Shown here one piece after another: positions 35,589 to 43,851 of a stretch of 64,000 nucleotides of DNA. The DNA is taken from positions 62,001-126,000 of the forward strand of contig CAVTXH010000002.1 of NCBI GenBank assembly GCA_963738625.1. Direction: 5' to 3'. Below the pieces are notes generated by a model that ran no database searches, had not been told where the DNA came from, and saw only the letters and a program-made list of their open reading frames with translations. The stretch's first letter is position 1, and every line of letters starts with the position of its first letter. The position numbers and the translations under genes were made by a program. Source of the DNA: UBA7672 sp963738625. GTDB taxonomy: Bacteria > Pseudomonadota > Alphaproteobacteria > Caulobacterales > Hyphomonadaceae.

Positions 35589-37064
35589 ATGGACGAGTTT
35601 CCCGAATCGCAGACCCCGCTGGAGGGCCTTACCAACTCGCCGGAGATGACCGTCTCCGAACTGGCCAGCGCGTTGAAACGGACGGTCGAGGAGAATTACG
35701 CCTTCGTTCGGGTGCGCGGGGAACTCGGCCGCGTCGTGCTGGCGAAATCGGGCCATCTCTACTTCGACATCAAGGACGAGGGCGCGACGCTCAACACCGT
35801 GATGTGGAAAGGCCAGGCCGGCCGCCTGCCGTTCAAGCCGGAGGAGGGGCTGGAGGTGGTGGCCGAGGGGCGGCTGTCCACCTACCCCGGCCGTTCCAAC
35901 TACCAGCTCATCGCCGACAAGATGCGCCCGGCCGGCCTCGGCGCGCTGATGCAGCTGCTGGAAGAGCGCCGCAAGAAGCTGGCCGCTGAGGGTCTGTTCG
36001 CCCCGGAACGCAAGAAGCCGATCCCCTACCTGCCGTCGGTCATCGGCGTCGTCACCAGCCCTACCGGGGCGGTGATCCGCGATATCCTCCACCGCGTGCG
36101 CGACCGGTTCCCGTGCCACGTCCTCATCTGGCCGGCGCTGGTCCAGGGCGAGAGAGCCGCCGCCGAAGTCGCGGCCGGCATACGCGGCTTCAACGCCTTG
36201 AAGCCCGGCGGCCCGATCCCGCGCCCGGACGTGATCATCGTCGCGCGCGGCGGCGGCTCGATCGAAGACCTCTGGCCGTTCAACGAGGAGATCGTCGTGC
36301 GGGCCGCGGCCGAAAGCGTCATCCCGCTGATCTCCGCCGTGGGCCACGAGACCGACACGACCCTGATCGACTACGCCTCCGACAAGCGTGCGCCCACGCC
36401 CACCGGCGCCGCCGAAATGGCGTTGCCCGTCCGCGCCGAGCTGATCGCCACCGTCGCCAATCTCGGCGCCCGCGCCGCCCGGCGCCTGACCGGACACCTT
36501 GAACGGCGGCGGCTGGAATTGCGCTCGGCCGCCGGACGGTTCCCGAAGCCTGAAACCCTTCTGCAGGTTCCTCGCCAGCGCCTCGACATGGCCTCGCAAA
36601 GGTTCGGCGGCGCGCTCGGCCGGGCGCTGGCTCGCAAGCGCGCGACATTCGACAGGGCGGCTGGCGGTCTTAGGCCGGCGGCGCTGCGCCGCGAGACTTC
36701 CACCAAGCGCGCCGAGATCCAACGCCTCGCCCAACGCCTAGCTCCCGCCATGGGCCGCAGGCTTAGGACACTGAAAGAGGCGCTGCGCTCCCAGACGCGG
36801 GTGTTGGATTCGGTGTCCTACCCGAGCGTCCTTGCACGCGGTTTCGCGCTGGTGACAAAGCCGGACGGCGCGCTGGTGCGGTCGGCCAGGTCCGTGGCGG
36901 AGGGCGATGCGCTGAATCTCCGCTTCGCCGATGGCCAAGTCGCCGCCAGGGCGGGAGCGTCCACCCCGTCGCCGGCAACGCCGCCAGCCTCGCCCTCATC
37001 CGATCCGCCCCGCCCCCGTATCCGCCGCGCCAAACGCGGGGACGACCAGGGCAGCTTGTTCTGA
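35589..37064 (+). CDS. xseA: Exodeoxyribonuclease VII large subunit
   Basis: Large subunit of ExoVII, which degrades single-stranded DNA in both directions with XseB. The 491-residue protein has an N-terminal OB-fold (about 15-115, VSELASALKRTVEENYAFVRV), the catalytic domain with IGVVTSPTGAVIRDI, VARGGGSIEDLWPFN and AVGHETDTTLIDY, then a long helical part rich in Arg and a basic low-complexity tail. The small subunit xseB is not in this window. It is the standard family length plus a slightly long tail. Confidence 0.95.
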   Translation: MDEFPESQTPLEGLTNSPEMTVSELASALKRTVEENYAFVRVRGELGRVVLAKSGHLYFDIKDEGATLNTVMWKGQAGRLPFKPEEGLEVVAEGRLSTYPGRSNYQLIADKMRPAGLGALMQLLEERRKKLAAEGLFAPERKKPIPYLPSVIGVVTSPTGAVIRDILHRVRDRFPCHVLIWPALVQGERAAAEVAAGIRGFNALKPGGPIPRPDVIIVARGGGSIEDLWPFNEEIVVRAAAESVIPLISAVGHETDTTLIDYASDKRAPTPTGAAEMALPVRAELIATVANLGARAARRLTGHLERRRLELRSAAGRFPKPETLLQVPRQRLDMASQRFGGALGRALARKRATFDRAAGGLRPAALRRETSTKRAEIQRLAQRLAPAMGRRLRTLKEALRSQTRVLDSVSYPSVLARGFALVTKPDGALVRSARSVAEGDALNLRFADGQVAARAGASTPSPATPPASPSSDPPRPRIRRAKRGDDQGSLF

Positions 37065-37090
37065 TCCAAACGCCGACATCCGGAGAGACG

Positions 37091-38635
37091 ATGCATCGCT
37101 CTACTATCGCAATCATCCTTGGCGCGCTGGCGCTGTCCGGCTGCGGCAGCGTTCCCGCAACGCCGCCGGGAACCGACGCCGACACCAAGGCGTGGTGGTC
37201 GATCACCGGCGATCTTTCCGCCGACAGCATGGAAGGGCGAGACACAGGCTCGGCGGGCTACGACCGCGCCGCGCGCTATGTCGCCGATCGCTTCCAGAAA
37301 GCCGGGCTCAAGCCGGCGGGCGAAAACGGAAGCTGGCTCCAGACGCTGCCGCTCAAGGAAGTGCGCGTGGAGAAGGCCGGCACGCGGTTCGACATCGTGC
37401 GCGATGCCGGATCGACGGCGAGCCTTTCCTTCCTGCACCAGATCACTGTCCGTCCATCGACCGAGCTTCCGGCCACGCTCGATGCGCCGCTCAGCTTTCG
37501 CGGCTATTGTTCCGCCGCAGAGATGGGCGCCGACATGCGCGGCAAGGTGGCGGTGTGCTTCGGCGGCCGCCGGCGCGGCGTGCCCAACGGCGGGGAGCGC
37601 CTGAGAGCTGCGGCCGATGCCGGCGCGGCAGGGCTGATCAATGTCGATGATCCCGGCTTCACCATCGAGCCATCACGCTGGCCCGAAGCTTACGCCCGCT
37701 CAATCGCCTTCCGCGACGCGCAGCCGCCCGCATCGCCGCGGCTCGTCGTGATGCGGCTCAGCGTCGAGGCGCTGGAGCAGGTGGTGCAGGGGACTGCGCA
37801 TAATGCGCAGGATATCCTGAAGGCCGGCGCGGCCTCGCAGCCGCTACCCACATTCGATATTCCGGCGCGCATCCGCGCCTCGTTCGCGCTGTCCCGCCGC
37901 GAGTTCACGTCCGACAATGTGCTCGGCATCCTGCCGGGCAGCGATCCGACACTCGCGCCCGAGACCGTCATCGTCTCCGCACACCTCGACGGCTATGGCT
38001 ATGGCGAGGCCGTAAACGGCGACAGCCTCTACAACGGCGCCTTCGACGATGCAGCCTATGTCGCGACGCTGATCCGGCTGGCCGAGCAGCGCGGCGGAAA
38101 CGGCTTCCGCCGCAGCGTTCTGTTCGCTGTCTATACTGGCGAGGAAAAGGGTCTCTTGGGCTCCACCTGGTTCAGCGAGCATCTTACGGTCCCGAAGGCA
38201 AACCTCGCGGCGGTCATCAATCTCGACCAGCTGCGCCCGCTGTTTCCGCTGAAGATCCTCACCATGCACGCGATCGACGACACCACGCTGGCGACAAATG
38301 TGCGGCGGGTTGCGGCCGGCATGGGCATCGAAATCCGCCCGGACCTCGAACCGGAGCGGAACCTGAATCAGCGTACCGATCATTGGCCGTTCCTGCGCAC
38401 AGGCGTGCCTGGGACCAATTTCGTCTTCGGCTTCGATCCGGGGACCGAGTCAGAAAGGCGATATCGCGAATGGTATCAGGTCAGATACCACCGGCCGCAG
38501 GACGACATGGGCCAGCCGCTGGATTTCGGAGCGGCGCGCGACATGAACACGTTCTTCTACCGGCTGACTGAGGACGTCGCGAACGCTGACGAGCGTCCTG
38601 CTTTTGTGGCTGGCAGCACGTACAAGCCGAACTGA
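37091..38635 (+). CDS. M28 family aminopeptidase-like lipoprotein with PA domain
   Basis: A 514-residue exported protein; the signal peptide ends in the lipobox ALSGC. A PA-like insert (about 150-190, GKVAVCFGG and AAGLINVDDP) precedes the M28 zinc domain: His and Asp in SAHLDGYGYG and NGAFDDAAY, the Glu pair in YTGEEKGLLGSTW, the Asp in VINLDQ, and the final His in RYHRPQDDM. The zinc set is complete. It is a second M28 peptidase in the window, with a different layout from the one at 30145. Likely role: periplasmic or surface peptide trimming. Confidence 0.9.
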   Translation: MHRSTIAIILGALALSGCGSVPATPPGTDADTKAWWSITGDLSADSMEGRDTGSAGYDRAARYVADRFQKAGLKPAGENGSWLQTLPLKEVRVEKAGTRFDIVRDAGSTASLSFLHQITVRPSTELPATLDAPLSFRGYCSAAEMGADMRGKVAVCFGGRRRGVPNGGERLRAAADAGAAGLINVDDPGFTIEPSRWPEAYARSIAFRDAQPPASPRLVVMRLSVEALEQVVQGTAHNAQDILKAGAASQPLPTFDIPARIRASFALSRREFTSDNVLGILPGSDPTLAPETVIVSAHLDGYGYGEAVNGDSLYNGAFDDAAYVATLIRLAEQRGGNGFRRSVLFAVYTGEEKGLLGSTWFSEHLTVPKANLAAVINLDQLRPLFPLKILTMHAIDDTTLATNVRRVAAGMGIEIRPDLEPERNLNQRTDHWPFLRTGVPGTNFVFGFDPGTESERRYREWYQVRYHRPQDDMGQPLDFGAARDMNTFFYRLTEDVANADERPAFVAGSTYKPN

Positions 38636-38653
38636 TGCAGGCGCCCGCGTTGC

Positions 38654-39043
38654 CTAGGCTTTCGCCTTGAACGTCACATAGCCGCGCTCGACCATCCGGC
38701 GCAGCGCTTCATAGGCTTCTGAGAGTTCCTCATAGCCTGCGCGCAGCGTTGCGAGCTTCGCCACTTCGTCCGCCGTCATCGCTTCCGGCCTGTCGGCCAT
38801 CGCCATGGCGGCCGCGACCCATTTGGCCCGAGCCTGCGCTGCCGAGACCGCCAGCCGGCCGAACTTCTGGATGTCGACATGCTGCAGCGCCTGGCCGAGG
38901 ACTTCGCGGTTGGCCGCAAAGGTCGCGTAGTCGATCTGCTCCAGATGCCCGCGCAGCTGGCGCTGTTCGTGGGCGTCGAGCGCAGCTTCGGGTTCGAAGT
39001 GATCCCGCACTTTGCGTGTGCTGGACGTGGCGGTGAAGGTCAT
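38654..39043 (-). CDS. Hypothetical helical protein (129 aa)
   Basis: A 129-residue protein that appears fully helical with a charged surface: repeated Ala/Arg/Glu segments (EAALDAHEQRQLRGHLEQID, AAQARAKWVAAAMAMA). No signal peptide and no membrane span. It stands alone between the M28 peptidase (convergent) and the RimK-like gene. Family not recognised; helix-rich small proteins of this kind can be adaptor or regulatory proteins. Confidence 0.6.
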   Translation of the reverse strand: MTFTATSSTRKVRDHFEPEAALDAHEQRQLRGHLEQIDYATFAANREVLGQALQHVDIQKFGRLAVSAAQARAKWVAAAMAMADRPEAMTADEVAKLATLRAGYEELSEAYEALRRMVERGYVTFKAKA

Positions 39044-39188
39044 GGCCGTTCGCGCTCCAATCCGGCCCTTGGGGCGGGCCGAGGCATGAACCAGCCTAGT
39101 GGCATGTGGTTAGCACGGGATTTAGGCTGGGCGTGAAAACCGTGGGTCCGGCGTAGAGTTTGGGCTGCAAACGCGACGTCAGAAGCCT

Positions 39189-40649
39189 TCAGGCGCTCAG
39201 GCGCTTCACGAACCATTCGGTCAGATGGTTCCAGACCTGCTTGTCGGCTTCGTCCTCGACGCCGTGCTCGAGATTGGGGTTGTCGTTGATCTCGATGACG
39301 ATCGGCCCGTCCGGCCCCGACTTGATGTCAACGCCGTATAGGCCATCGCCGATCAGGTTTGCCGCGCGCACGCCGATGTCGACCACGTCAGCAGGGGCCT
39401 CGGCGACGGCGATCGACTTGTGGCCGCCTTCCTCCGCGCTGCCATCCGGCTTGTGGTTGAGAATCTGCCAGTGGCCGGGCGCCATCTTGTACTGGCAGAC
39501 GAACAGCGGGCGCTTGTCGAGGACGCCGACGCGCCAGTCGAAGTCCGTCGGCACATACTTCTGGGCGATGCAGAGGTCGGAATCCTCGAGGAAAGCCGTC
39601 ACCACCTGCTTCAGCTCTTCCATGTTCGCGGCCTTCTTGATGCCGCGGGAGAACGAGCCGTCCGGAATCTTCAGGACGAGCGGAAACTTCAGACGGTCGG
39701 CGACCTCCTGCAGGTCGGTCTTGTCCTGGATGATGATGGTTTCAGGGGCCGGCAGGCCCGCGCCGATCAGGCGCTCCCAGAGATAGACCTTGTTGGTGCA
39801 CCTCATCATCGAGATCGGATCGTCGATCACCGGCATGCCTTCCGCCCAGGCGCGGCGGGCGAAGCGATAGGTGTGGTTGGTGATCGAGGTCGTCTCGCGG
39901 ATCATCAGCGCGTCGAACTCGGCCAGGCGGTCGAGCTCTTTCCGGGTGATCGGTTCGATCTCGACGCCGTCCTTTTCCGCCAGCCGCGCCCAGTGCTTGA
40001 GGGACTCGATGTTGGACGGCGCGAGCTGTTCATTGGGATCGTGCAGCACCGCGATCGACCATTTGGCGATGGTGCGGGCCTTGGGGTTCTTCCAGACACG
40101 GCCGGTATAGCTGGTCAGCGAGTCGACGAAGAACTTTAGCTCGTCGTCTTCCAGCCTGGTGAAGGGCGTCAGCTTGATCCGCTTGATCTTGCAGGTTCCG
40201 TTGGCAGCCGTCGTCACGACCAGAACCGGCGCGCGATACCAGTCGAAAAGCTGACGGCCGAACTTCTTGAACCGCTCGTCCTCCGTCTCGCCGAAGCAGA
40301 CAACAATGCGCTCCGGCGCCGGCCCCTTTTCGGGCGCCTTCCCCACGTCCTTGTTCAGCAGCTCCTCGAGGACAGACATCGCGTCCTCGGGCAGCTCCCG
40401 GTCGTAGAGGTCGAGCATGGTCTCGACGGTCGGCACCACGCGATGCCCGCGCGCCTCCGCCAGCAGCGAGGCATAGTAGCCGTCGGTCTGATAGTTGTAG
40501 TTGCGCGCAAGGTTGATGATCTTCGGCCGCGAACCCGACAGCAGCTTGGGCTGCAGCACATAGTCGCGCGAGGTCATCATCCGGAACGGCGCGCCCAGGG
40601 CGGCGAGGTCCCGCAGATCGTCCGCGATCAGGATCCAGTCATACCGCAA
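39189..40649 (-). CDS. RimK-like ATP-grasp ligase with N-terminal RLAN-type domain
   Basis: A 486-residue protein: an N-terminal RLAN-type domain (about 1-170, YVLQPKLLSGSRPKIINLAR, YNYQTDGYYASLLAEA) followed by a RimK-type ATP-grasp module (RFARRAWAEGMPVIDDP, LVLKIPDGSFSRGIKKA, VVDIGVRAANLIGDGLYGVDIK). C-terminal IVIEINDNPNLEHGVED carries the Mg-binding Glu and Asn. Such enzymes join an amino acid to a carboxyl group by an acyl-phosphate. The TTG start at 40649 lies inside the GNAT gene (11-base overlap). The RLAN assignment and amino-acid substrate are inference. Confidence 0.85.
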   Translation of the reverse strand: MRYDWILIADDLRDLAALGAPFRMMTSRDYVLQPKLLSGSRPKIINLARNYNYQTDGYYASLLAEARGHRVVPTVETMLDLYDRELPEDAMSVLEELLNKDVGKAPEKGPAPERIVVCFGETEDERFKKFGRQLFDWYRAPVLVVTTAANGTCKIKRIKLTPFTRLEDDELKFFVDSLTSYTGRVWKNPKARTIAKWSIAVLHDPNEQLAPSNIESLKHWARLAEKDGVEIEPITRKELDRLAEFDALMIRETTSITNHTYRFARRAWAEGMPVIDDPISMMRCTNKVYLWERLIGAGLPAPETIIIQDKTDLQEVADRLKFPLVLKIPDGSFSRGIKKAANMEELKQVVTAFLEDSDLCIAQKYVPTDFDWRVGVLDKRPLFVCQYKMAPGHWQILNHKPDGSAEEGGHKSIAVAEAPADVVDIGVRAANLIGDGLYGVDIKSGPDGPIVIEINDNPNLEHGVEDEADKQVWNHLTEWFVKRLSA

Positions 40650-41094
40650 AGCGCTTCAACATCCTGATTGCGCTCCAGCCATCGGCGTAGAAATCCGCCT
40701 CGATGTGAAAGCATTTGTAGCCATAGCGGTGATAGCGCTTCAGCAGCGCGTAGTTGGTCTCTTTGATCTCCAGGTTCAGCTGCGGAACCCGGTTCTCCTC
40801 GCAATAGCGCTCGACATGACGGAACAGCTCTTCGCCTAATCCCTTGCTCTGATGGTCAGGCGAAACGGCCAGGCTGTCGAAGTTCAGCGCTGTTTCATCG
40901 GGCTCACGGAACAGCGAGGCGTAGCCCACCACCGCGCCGTCCTCGACGCAGCAGAAGATGGTCATGGCCTTGTCAGCGAGTGCAGCGGCGAAATCCTCGC
41001 GCGCCATCATCTTGTCCGCATAGCCGGCCTCGAAGCACGCCTTCTCGATCGCCGCCAGCGTGTCGATGTCCTCGGCTCGCATGTCGCGGATCAT
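40639..41094 (-). CDS. GNAT N-acetyltransferase, RimI-like
   Basis: A 151-residue GNAT protein. The acetyl-CoA loop is DHQSKGLGEELFRHV (R/Q-x-x-G-x-G/A form), preceded by LNFDSLAVSP and followed by LNLEIKETNYALLKRYHRYGYKCF, the typical GNAT C-terminal half. It overlaps the following RimK-like ligase by 11 bases, so the two are co-translated. The acceptor is unknown; a pair of acetyltransferase and ATP-grasp ligase suggests that they modify the same small peptide or metabolite. Confidence 0.88.
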   Translation of the reverse strand: MIRDMRAEDIDTLAAIEKACFEAGYADKMMAREDFAAALADKAMTIFCCVEDGAVVGYASLFREPDETALNFDSLAVSPDHQSKGLGEELFRHVERYCEENRVPQLNLEIKETNYALLKRYHRYGYKCFHIEADFYADGWSAIRMLKRFAV

Positions 41095-41413
41095 CGTGGC
41101 CGCGTCCCCGGGCCGGAGGTCGCGCTGTACTGGTTCGGGCAGGCGGGAGCAAACACGCTCATGAGGGGCGAGCGGACCTCGCGGATGGGCGTCCGTTCGA
41201 CTTTAAAGCCCGATGATATCTAGCGGCGCAGCGCACTGGGAAATGCCTAATGCTTCTTCGCGGGATCGCCCTTCTGGGCGGTTGGCGAAGAGCGCTCATT
41301 ATTAGCAATCGGCATTGCGTGTCGATAGACAGATGCCGTGGCGAGGCTCGCCGTTGCATGAATTGACTGTGTATCGTTCGGCGAGTCGCCGGGGATGGCC
41401 GGGAGGATCGGAC
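41095..41413. other. 319-base intergenic region with an imperfect long hairpin
   Basis: No coding frame seen. At 41242-41316 lie AATGCC and GGCATT outer arms, TAATG/CATTATTA and CTTCGC/GCGAAG inner arms, and a GCCC-TTCT-GGGC apical hairpin. This imperfect long hairpin of about 75 bases could be a small RNA or regulatory leader for the gene at 41414. Outside it the region shows nothing notable. Confidence 0.4.
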
Positions 41414-41797
41414 GTGCAGATGAACAGTCGTGATCTTGTCATACACCTAGTCCTTGGCGCCTGTTCGGGGGGCGCCATGGCGCTCGCCGCCTTTCTGCTG
41501 ATTGCGCCCGAGGTGGGGCCTCCGCCAGTCTTCCCTTTTCAGGACAAGGTCTTTCACGCGATCTGCTTCGCCGCGCTGACCGGGCCGGCCATGCTCGCGC
41601 TGCCGCCGAAATATCTCGGCTTCTGGCTGGCGCACATGGTGATGCTCGGCGCCGGGATCGAGGTGGTCCAGTCGCTGGGCGACAATGGCCGCGCCGGCTC
41701 GGTGTGGGATTTTTTGGCGGACCTCGCGGGGATCGCCGTGGCGTTCGGGATCGGCCGAATGATTCGCACGCGGATCGAACTGCCAAAGGCCGGATAA
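41414..41797 (+). CDS. VanZ-like membrane protein
   Basis: A 127-residue membrane protein with four hydrophobic segments and the VanZ-type pattern (DKVFHAICFAALTGPAMLAL, then AHMVMLGAGIEVVQSLGDNGRAGSVWDFLADLAG shown in part). The GTG start at 41414 sits 6 bases after a GGGAGGA ribosome site, better spaced than the ATG at 41420. VanZ-like proteins have been tied to teicoplanin resistance and to membrane processes, but most have no known role. Confidence 0.78.
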   Translation: MQMNSRDLVIHLVLGACSGGAMALAAFLLIAPEVGPPPVFPFQDKVFHAICFAALTGPAMLALPPKYLGFWLAHMVMLGAGIEVVQSLGDNGRAGSVWDFLADLAGIAVAFGIGRMIRTRIELPKAG

Positions 41798-41862
41798 TCG
41801 CTTGAAACCTGATTCAAGGTCTGGGCGTACTTGTCGGTGGGACGTTTTCGGAAGGTTCGAGC

Positions 41863-42099
41863 ATGAGCCGCGAAGACGAAGCAGCGTTGGTTCGGGATCG
41901 GGTGAGCATGCTGGCCGAGCAGGTGGCCAGGCTGCTGGATGTGATCAGCCTCGGGACAAAGGCCGGCCGCGATACCGGGCCGGCCGAAGAGAAGCTGGCG
42001 CTTCTTGAATCGCTGATGTGGAGCCTTCACCAAAGACATAGGCGCCTGAAAGCGCAGGCCGCGCAGGCCGGCGCGGACGAAGTCTCGCCGGCAGCCTAG
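41863..42099 (+). CDS. Small hypothetical protein (78 aa)
   Basis: A 78-residue, helix-rich protein (DRVSMLAEQVARLLDVI, then LALLESLMWSLHQRHRRLKAQ) with no signal peptide, likely coiled coil. It overlaps the end of hemB (opposite strand) by four bases. Its length, charge and placement after the VanZ-like gene (65 bases) suggest a real gene, but there is no family match. Confidence 0.55.
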   Translation: MSREDEAALVRDRVSMLAEQVARLLDVISLGTKAGRDTGPAEEKLALLESLMWSLHQRHRRLKAQAAQAGADEVSPAA

Positions 42100-43103
42100 C
42101 GGCCCAGAAGCTGGGCCGCGCGTTCCGCGAAATAGGTGATCACGCCGCACGCGCCCGCGCGCTTGAACGCCGACAGCGTCTCGACGATCGCCTTGTCCTC
42201 GTCCAGCCAGCCCTGCGCCGCCGCCGCCTTGATCTGCGCATATTCGCCCGAGATCTGGAAGACCAGCGTCGGCACGCCGAACTCGGACGACACGCGCTGG
42301 ACGATGTCGAGATACGGCAGGCCCGGCTTCACCATCACCATGTCTGCGCCTTCCTCGATGTCCATGGCGACTTCGCGCAGGGCCTCGTCGGAATTCCCGA
42401 AATCCATCTGGTAGGTCTTCTTGTCGCCCTTCAGCACCGAGGCGGTTCCCACTGCATCCCGGTAAGGGCCATAGAAGGCCGAGGCGTATTTGGCGGCGTA
42501 GGAGAGGATCATCACCTGCTCGAACCCCTCCTCGTCCAGCAGCTCGCGGATCGCCCCGATACGGCCATCCATCATGTCCGACGGGGCGACGATGTCGGCC
42601 CCGGCGCGGGCCTGCACCAGCGCCTGTTCGGTCAGCACGGCGACGGTTTCGTCGTTCAGCACATAGCCGTCGTCATTCAGCAGCCCGTCATGGCCGTGGC
42701 TGGTGAAGGGGTCCAGCGCCACGTCGCAGGCGATGCCCACTTCCGGGGCGGCGGCCTTCATCGCCTGGATCACGGTCGGGATCAGGCCTTCCGGATTGAT
42801 CGCTTCATCGCCCCCCTCATTCTTCTTGGCCCCGTCGATATGCGGAAAGACGGCGATGGCGGGAATGCCCAGCTCGCGGGCGCGCACGGCCGCCTTGGCC
42901 GCCTCGTCCACATTCAGCCGATCAACCCCCGGCATAGACTTCACCGGTATGCGCTTGTCCTTGCCGTCGTGGACAATCAGCCCCCAGACCAGATCGTTCG
43001 GCGAAGGCGCGGTCTCGCGCACCAGCCGCCGCGACCAGTCGAACTGGCGCAGGCGGCGCATGCGGCTCGCGGGAAAGGCGCCGGTGACGATGGATTTGGG
43101 CAT
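42096..43103 (-). CDS. hemB: Delta-aminolevulinic acid dehydratase
   Basis: Condenses two 5-aminolevulinates to porphobilinogen in haem synthesis. The 335-residue protein has VALDPFTSHGHDG where zinc enzymes have a triple-cysteine motif, so it is of the Mg-dependent alphaproteobacterial type. VAPSDMMDGRIGAI and MVKPGLPYLDIV hold the active-site lysine region; both are intact. With hemA elsewhere in this window (50554) it shows the Shemin route. It stands alone on the minus strand. Confidence 0.96.
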   Translation of the reverse strand: MPKSIVTGAFPASRMRRLRQFDWSRRLVRETAPSPNDLVWGLIVHDGKDKRIPVKSMPGVDRLNVDEAAKAAVRARELGIPAIAVFPHIDGAKKNEGGDEAINPEGLIPTVIQAMKAAAPEVGIACDVALDPFTSHGHDGLLNDDGYVLNDETVAVLTEQALVQARAGADIVAPSDMMDGRIGAIRELLDEEGFEQVMILSYAAKYASAFYGPYRDAVGTASVLKGDKKTYQMDFGNSDEALREVAMDIEEGADMVMVKPGLPYLDIVQRVSSEFGVPTLVFQISGEYAQIKAAAAQGWLDEDKAIVETLSAFKRAGACGVITYFAERAAQLLGR

Positions 43104-43165
43104 GGTCGAGTCCTGTTGCTGAGGAACAGGTAGCGATTACGGGCCGCACTGTCACTTGGGACAGT

Positions 43166-43726
43166 CTATCGCCCCCGCCCGACCTTGCGCTGCATGAAGC
43201 AGCGGAGGCGGACATCCATGGTCAGTTTCTGCAATTCACGGATTTCCAGCTGCCAGTCCTTCAGCGACCAGGACGGGATCTCGCGAAAGCCGAGCTTGCG
43301 ATAGAACGGGCCGTTCCACGCCACCTTGCGGAAGGTCGACAGCGACACGCCCTTGAACGCCCGCGCTTCCGCTTCCTGAAGGCAGCGCCGCACCAGCCGC
43401 GTGCCGAGACCCTGCCGGCCATGCCGCGGCAGAACCGAAAGCTGGTCGAGATAGAGGTCCTCGCCCCGGTCCGAGCACAGGGCGAAGCCGACGATTTCCT
43501 CCATGGCGTCAACCGCCACCCAGATCAGCCCGTCGCCAAAGCCCTTGCGCAGGCGATCCTCGGGAATGGGCTGGTTGGGTTCGCCCAGCGGGCCGAAATC
43601 GATGAGGCCGGTTCCCCTGAACAGGGACGCCGACGCGATGTCGATGTTCTGCAGTTCGCCCACCTCGTTGCCGCGCGCCGGCCTTACCCGGTATTGCGGA
43701 GCGGTCTCGGTAATCAGGGTCGCCAT
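43166..43726 (-). CDS. GNAT N-acetyltransferase
   Basis: A 186-residue GNAT protein with the acetyl-CoA loop RHGRQGLGTRLVRRCL, strand LYLDQLSVLP before it and GVSLSTFRKVAWNGPFYRKLGF after it. The C-terminus is extended (about 40 extra residues, ending in basic RKVGRGR). The substrate is unknown. It is unrelated in sequence to the RimI-like gene at 40639. It lies 62 bases upstream of hemB on the same strand. Confidence 0.85.
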   Translation of the reverse strand: MATLITETAPQYRVRPARGNEVGELQNIDIASASLFRGTGLIDFGPLGEPNQPIPEDRLRKGFGDGLIWVAVDAMEEIVGFALCSDRGEDLYLDQLSVLPRHGRQGLGTRLVRRCLQEAEARAFKGVSLSTFRKVAWNGPFYRKLGFREIPSWSLKDWQLEIRELQKLTMDVRLRCFMQRKVGRGR

Positions 43727-43851
43727 GGGGAGATGCCGCCAGCCTGTCTTGCGGGAGTATTGGGCCAGTCTCGTAGGGGTGTAGTATGGATGTGCGACTT
43801 GGCGCCACGCGACTTAACATTATCGTCTGAAGCACGACTGGAACAGACAGC

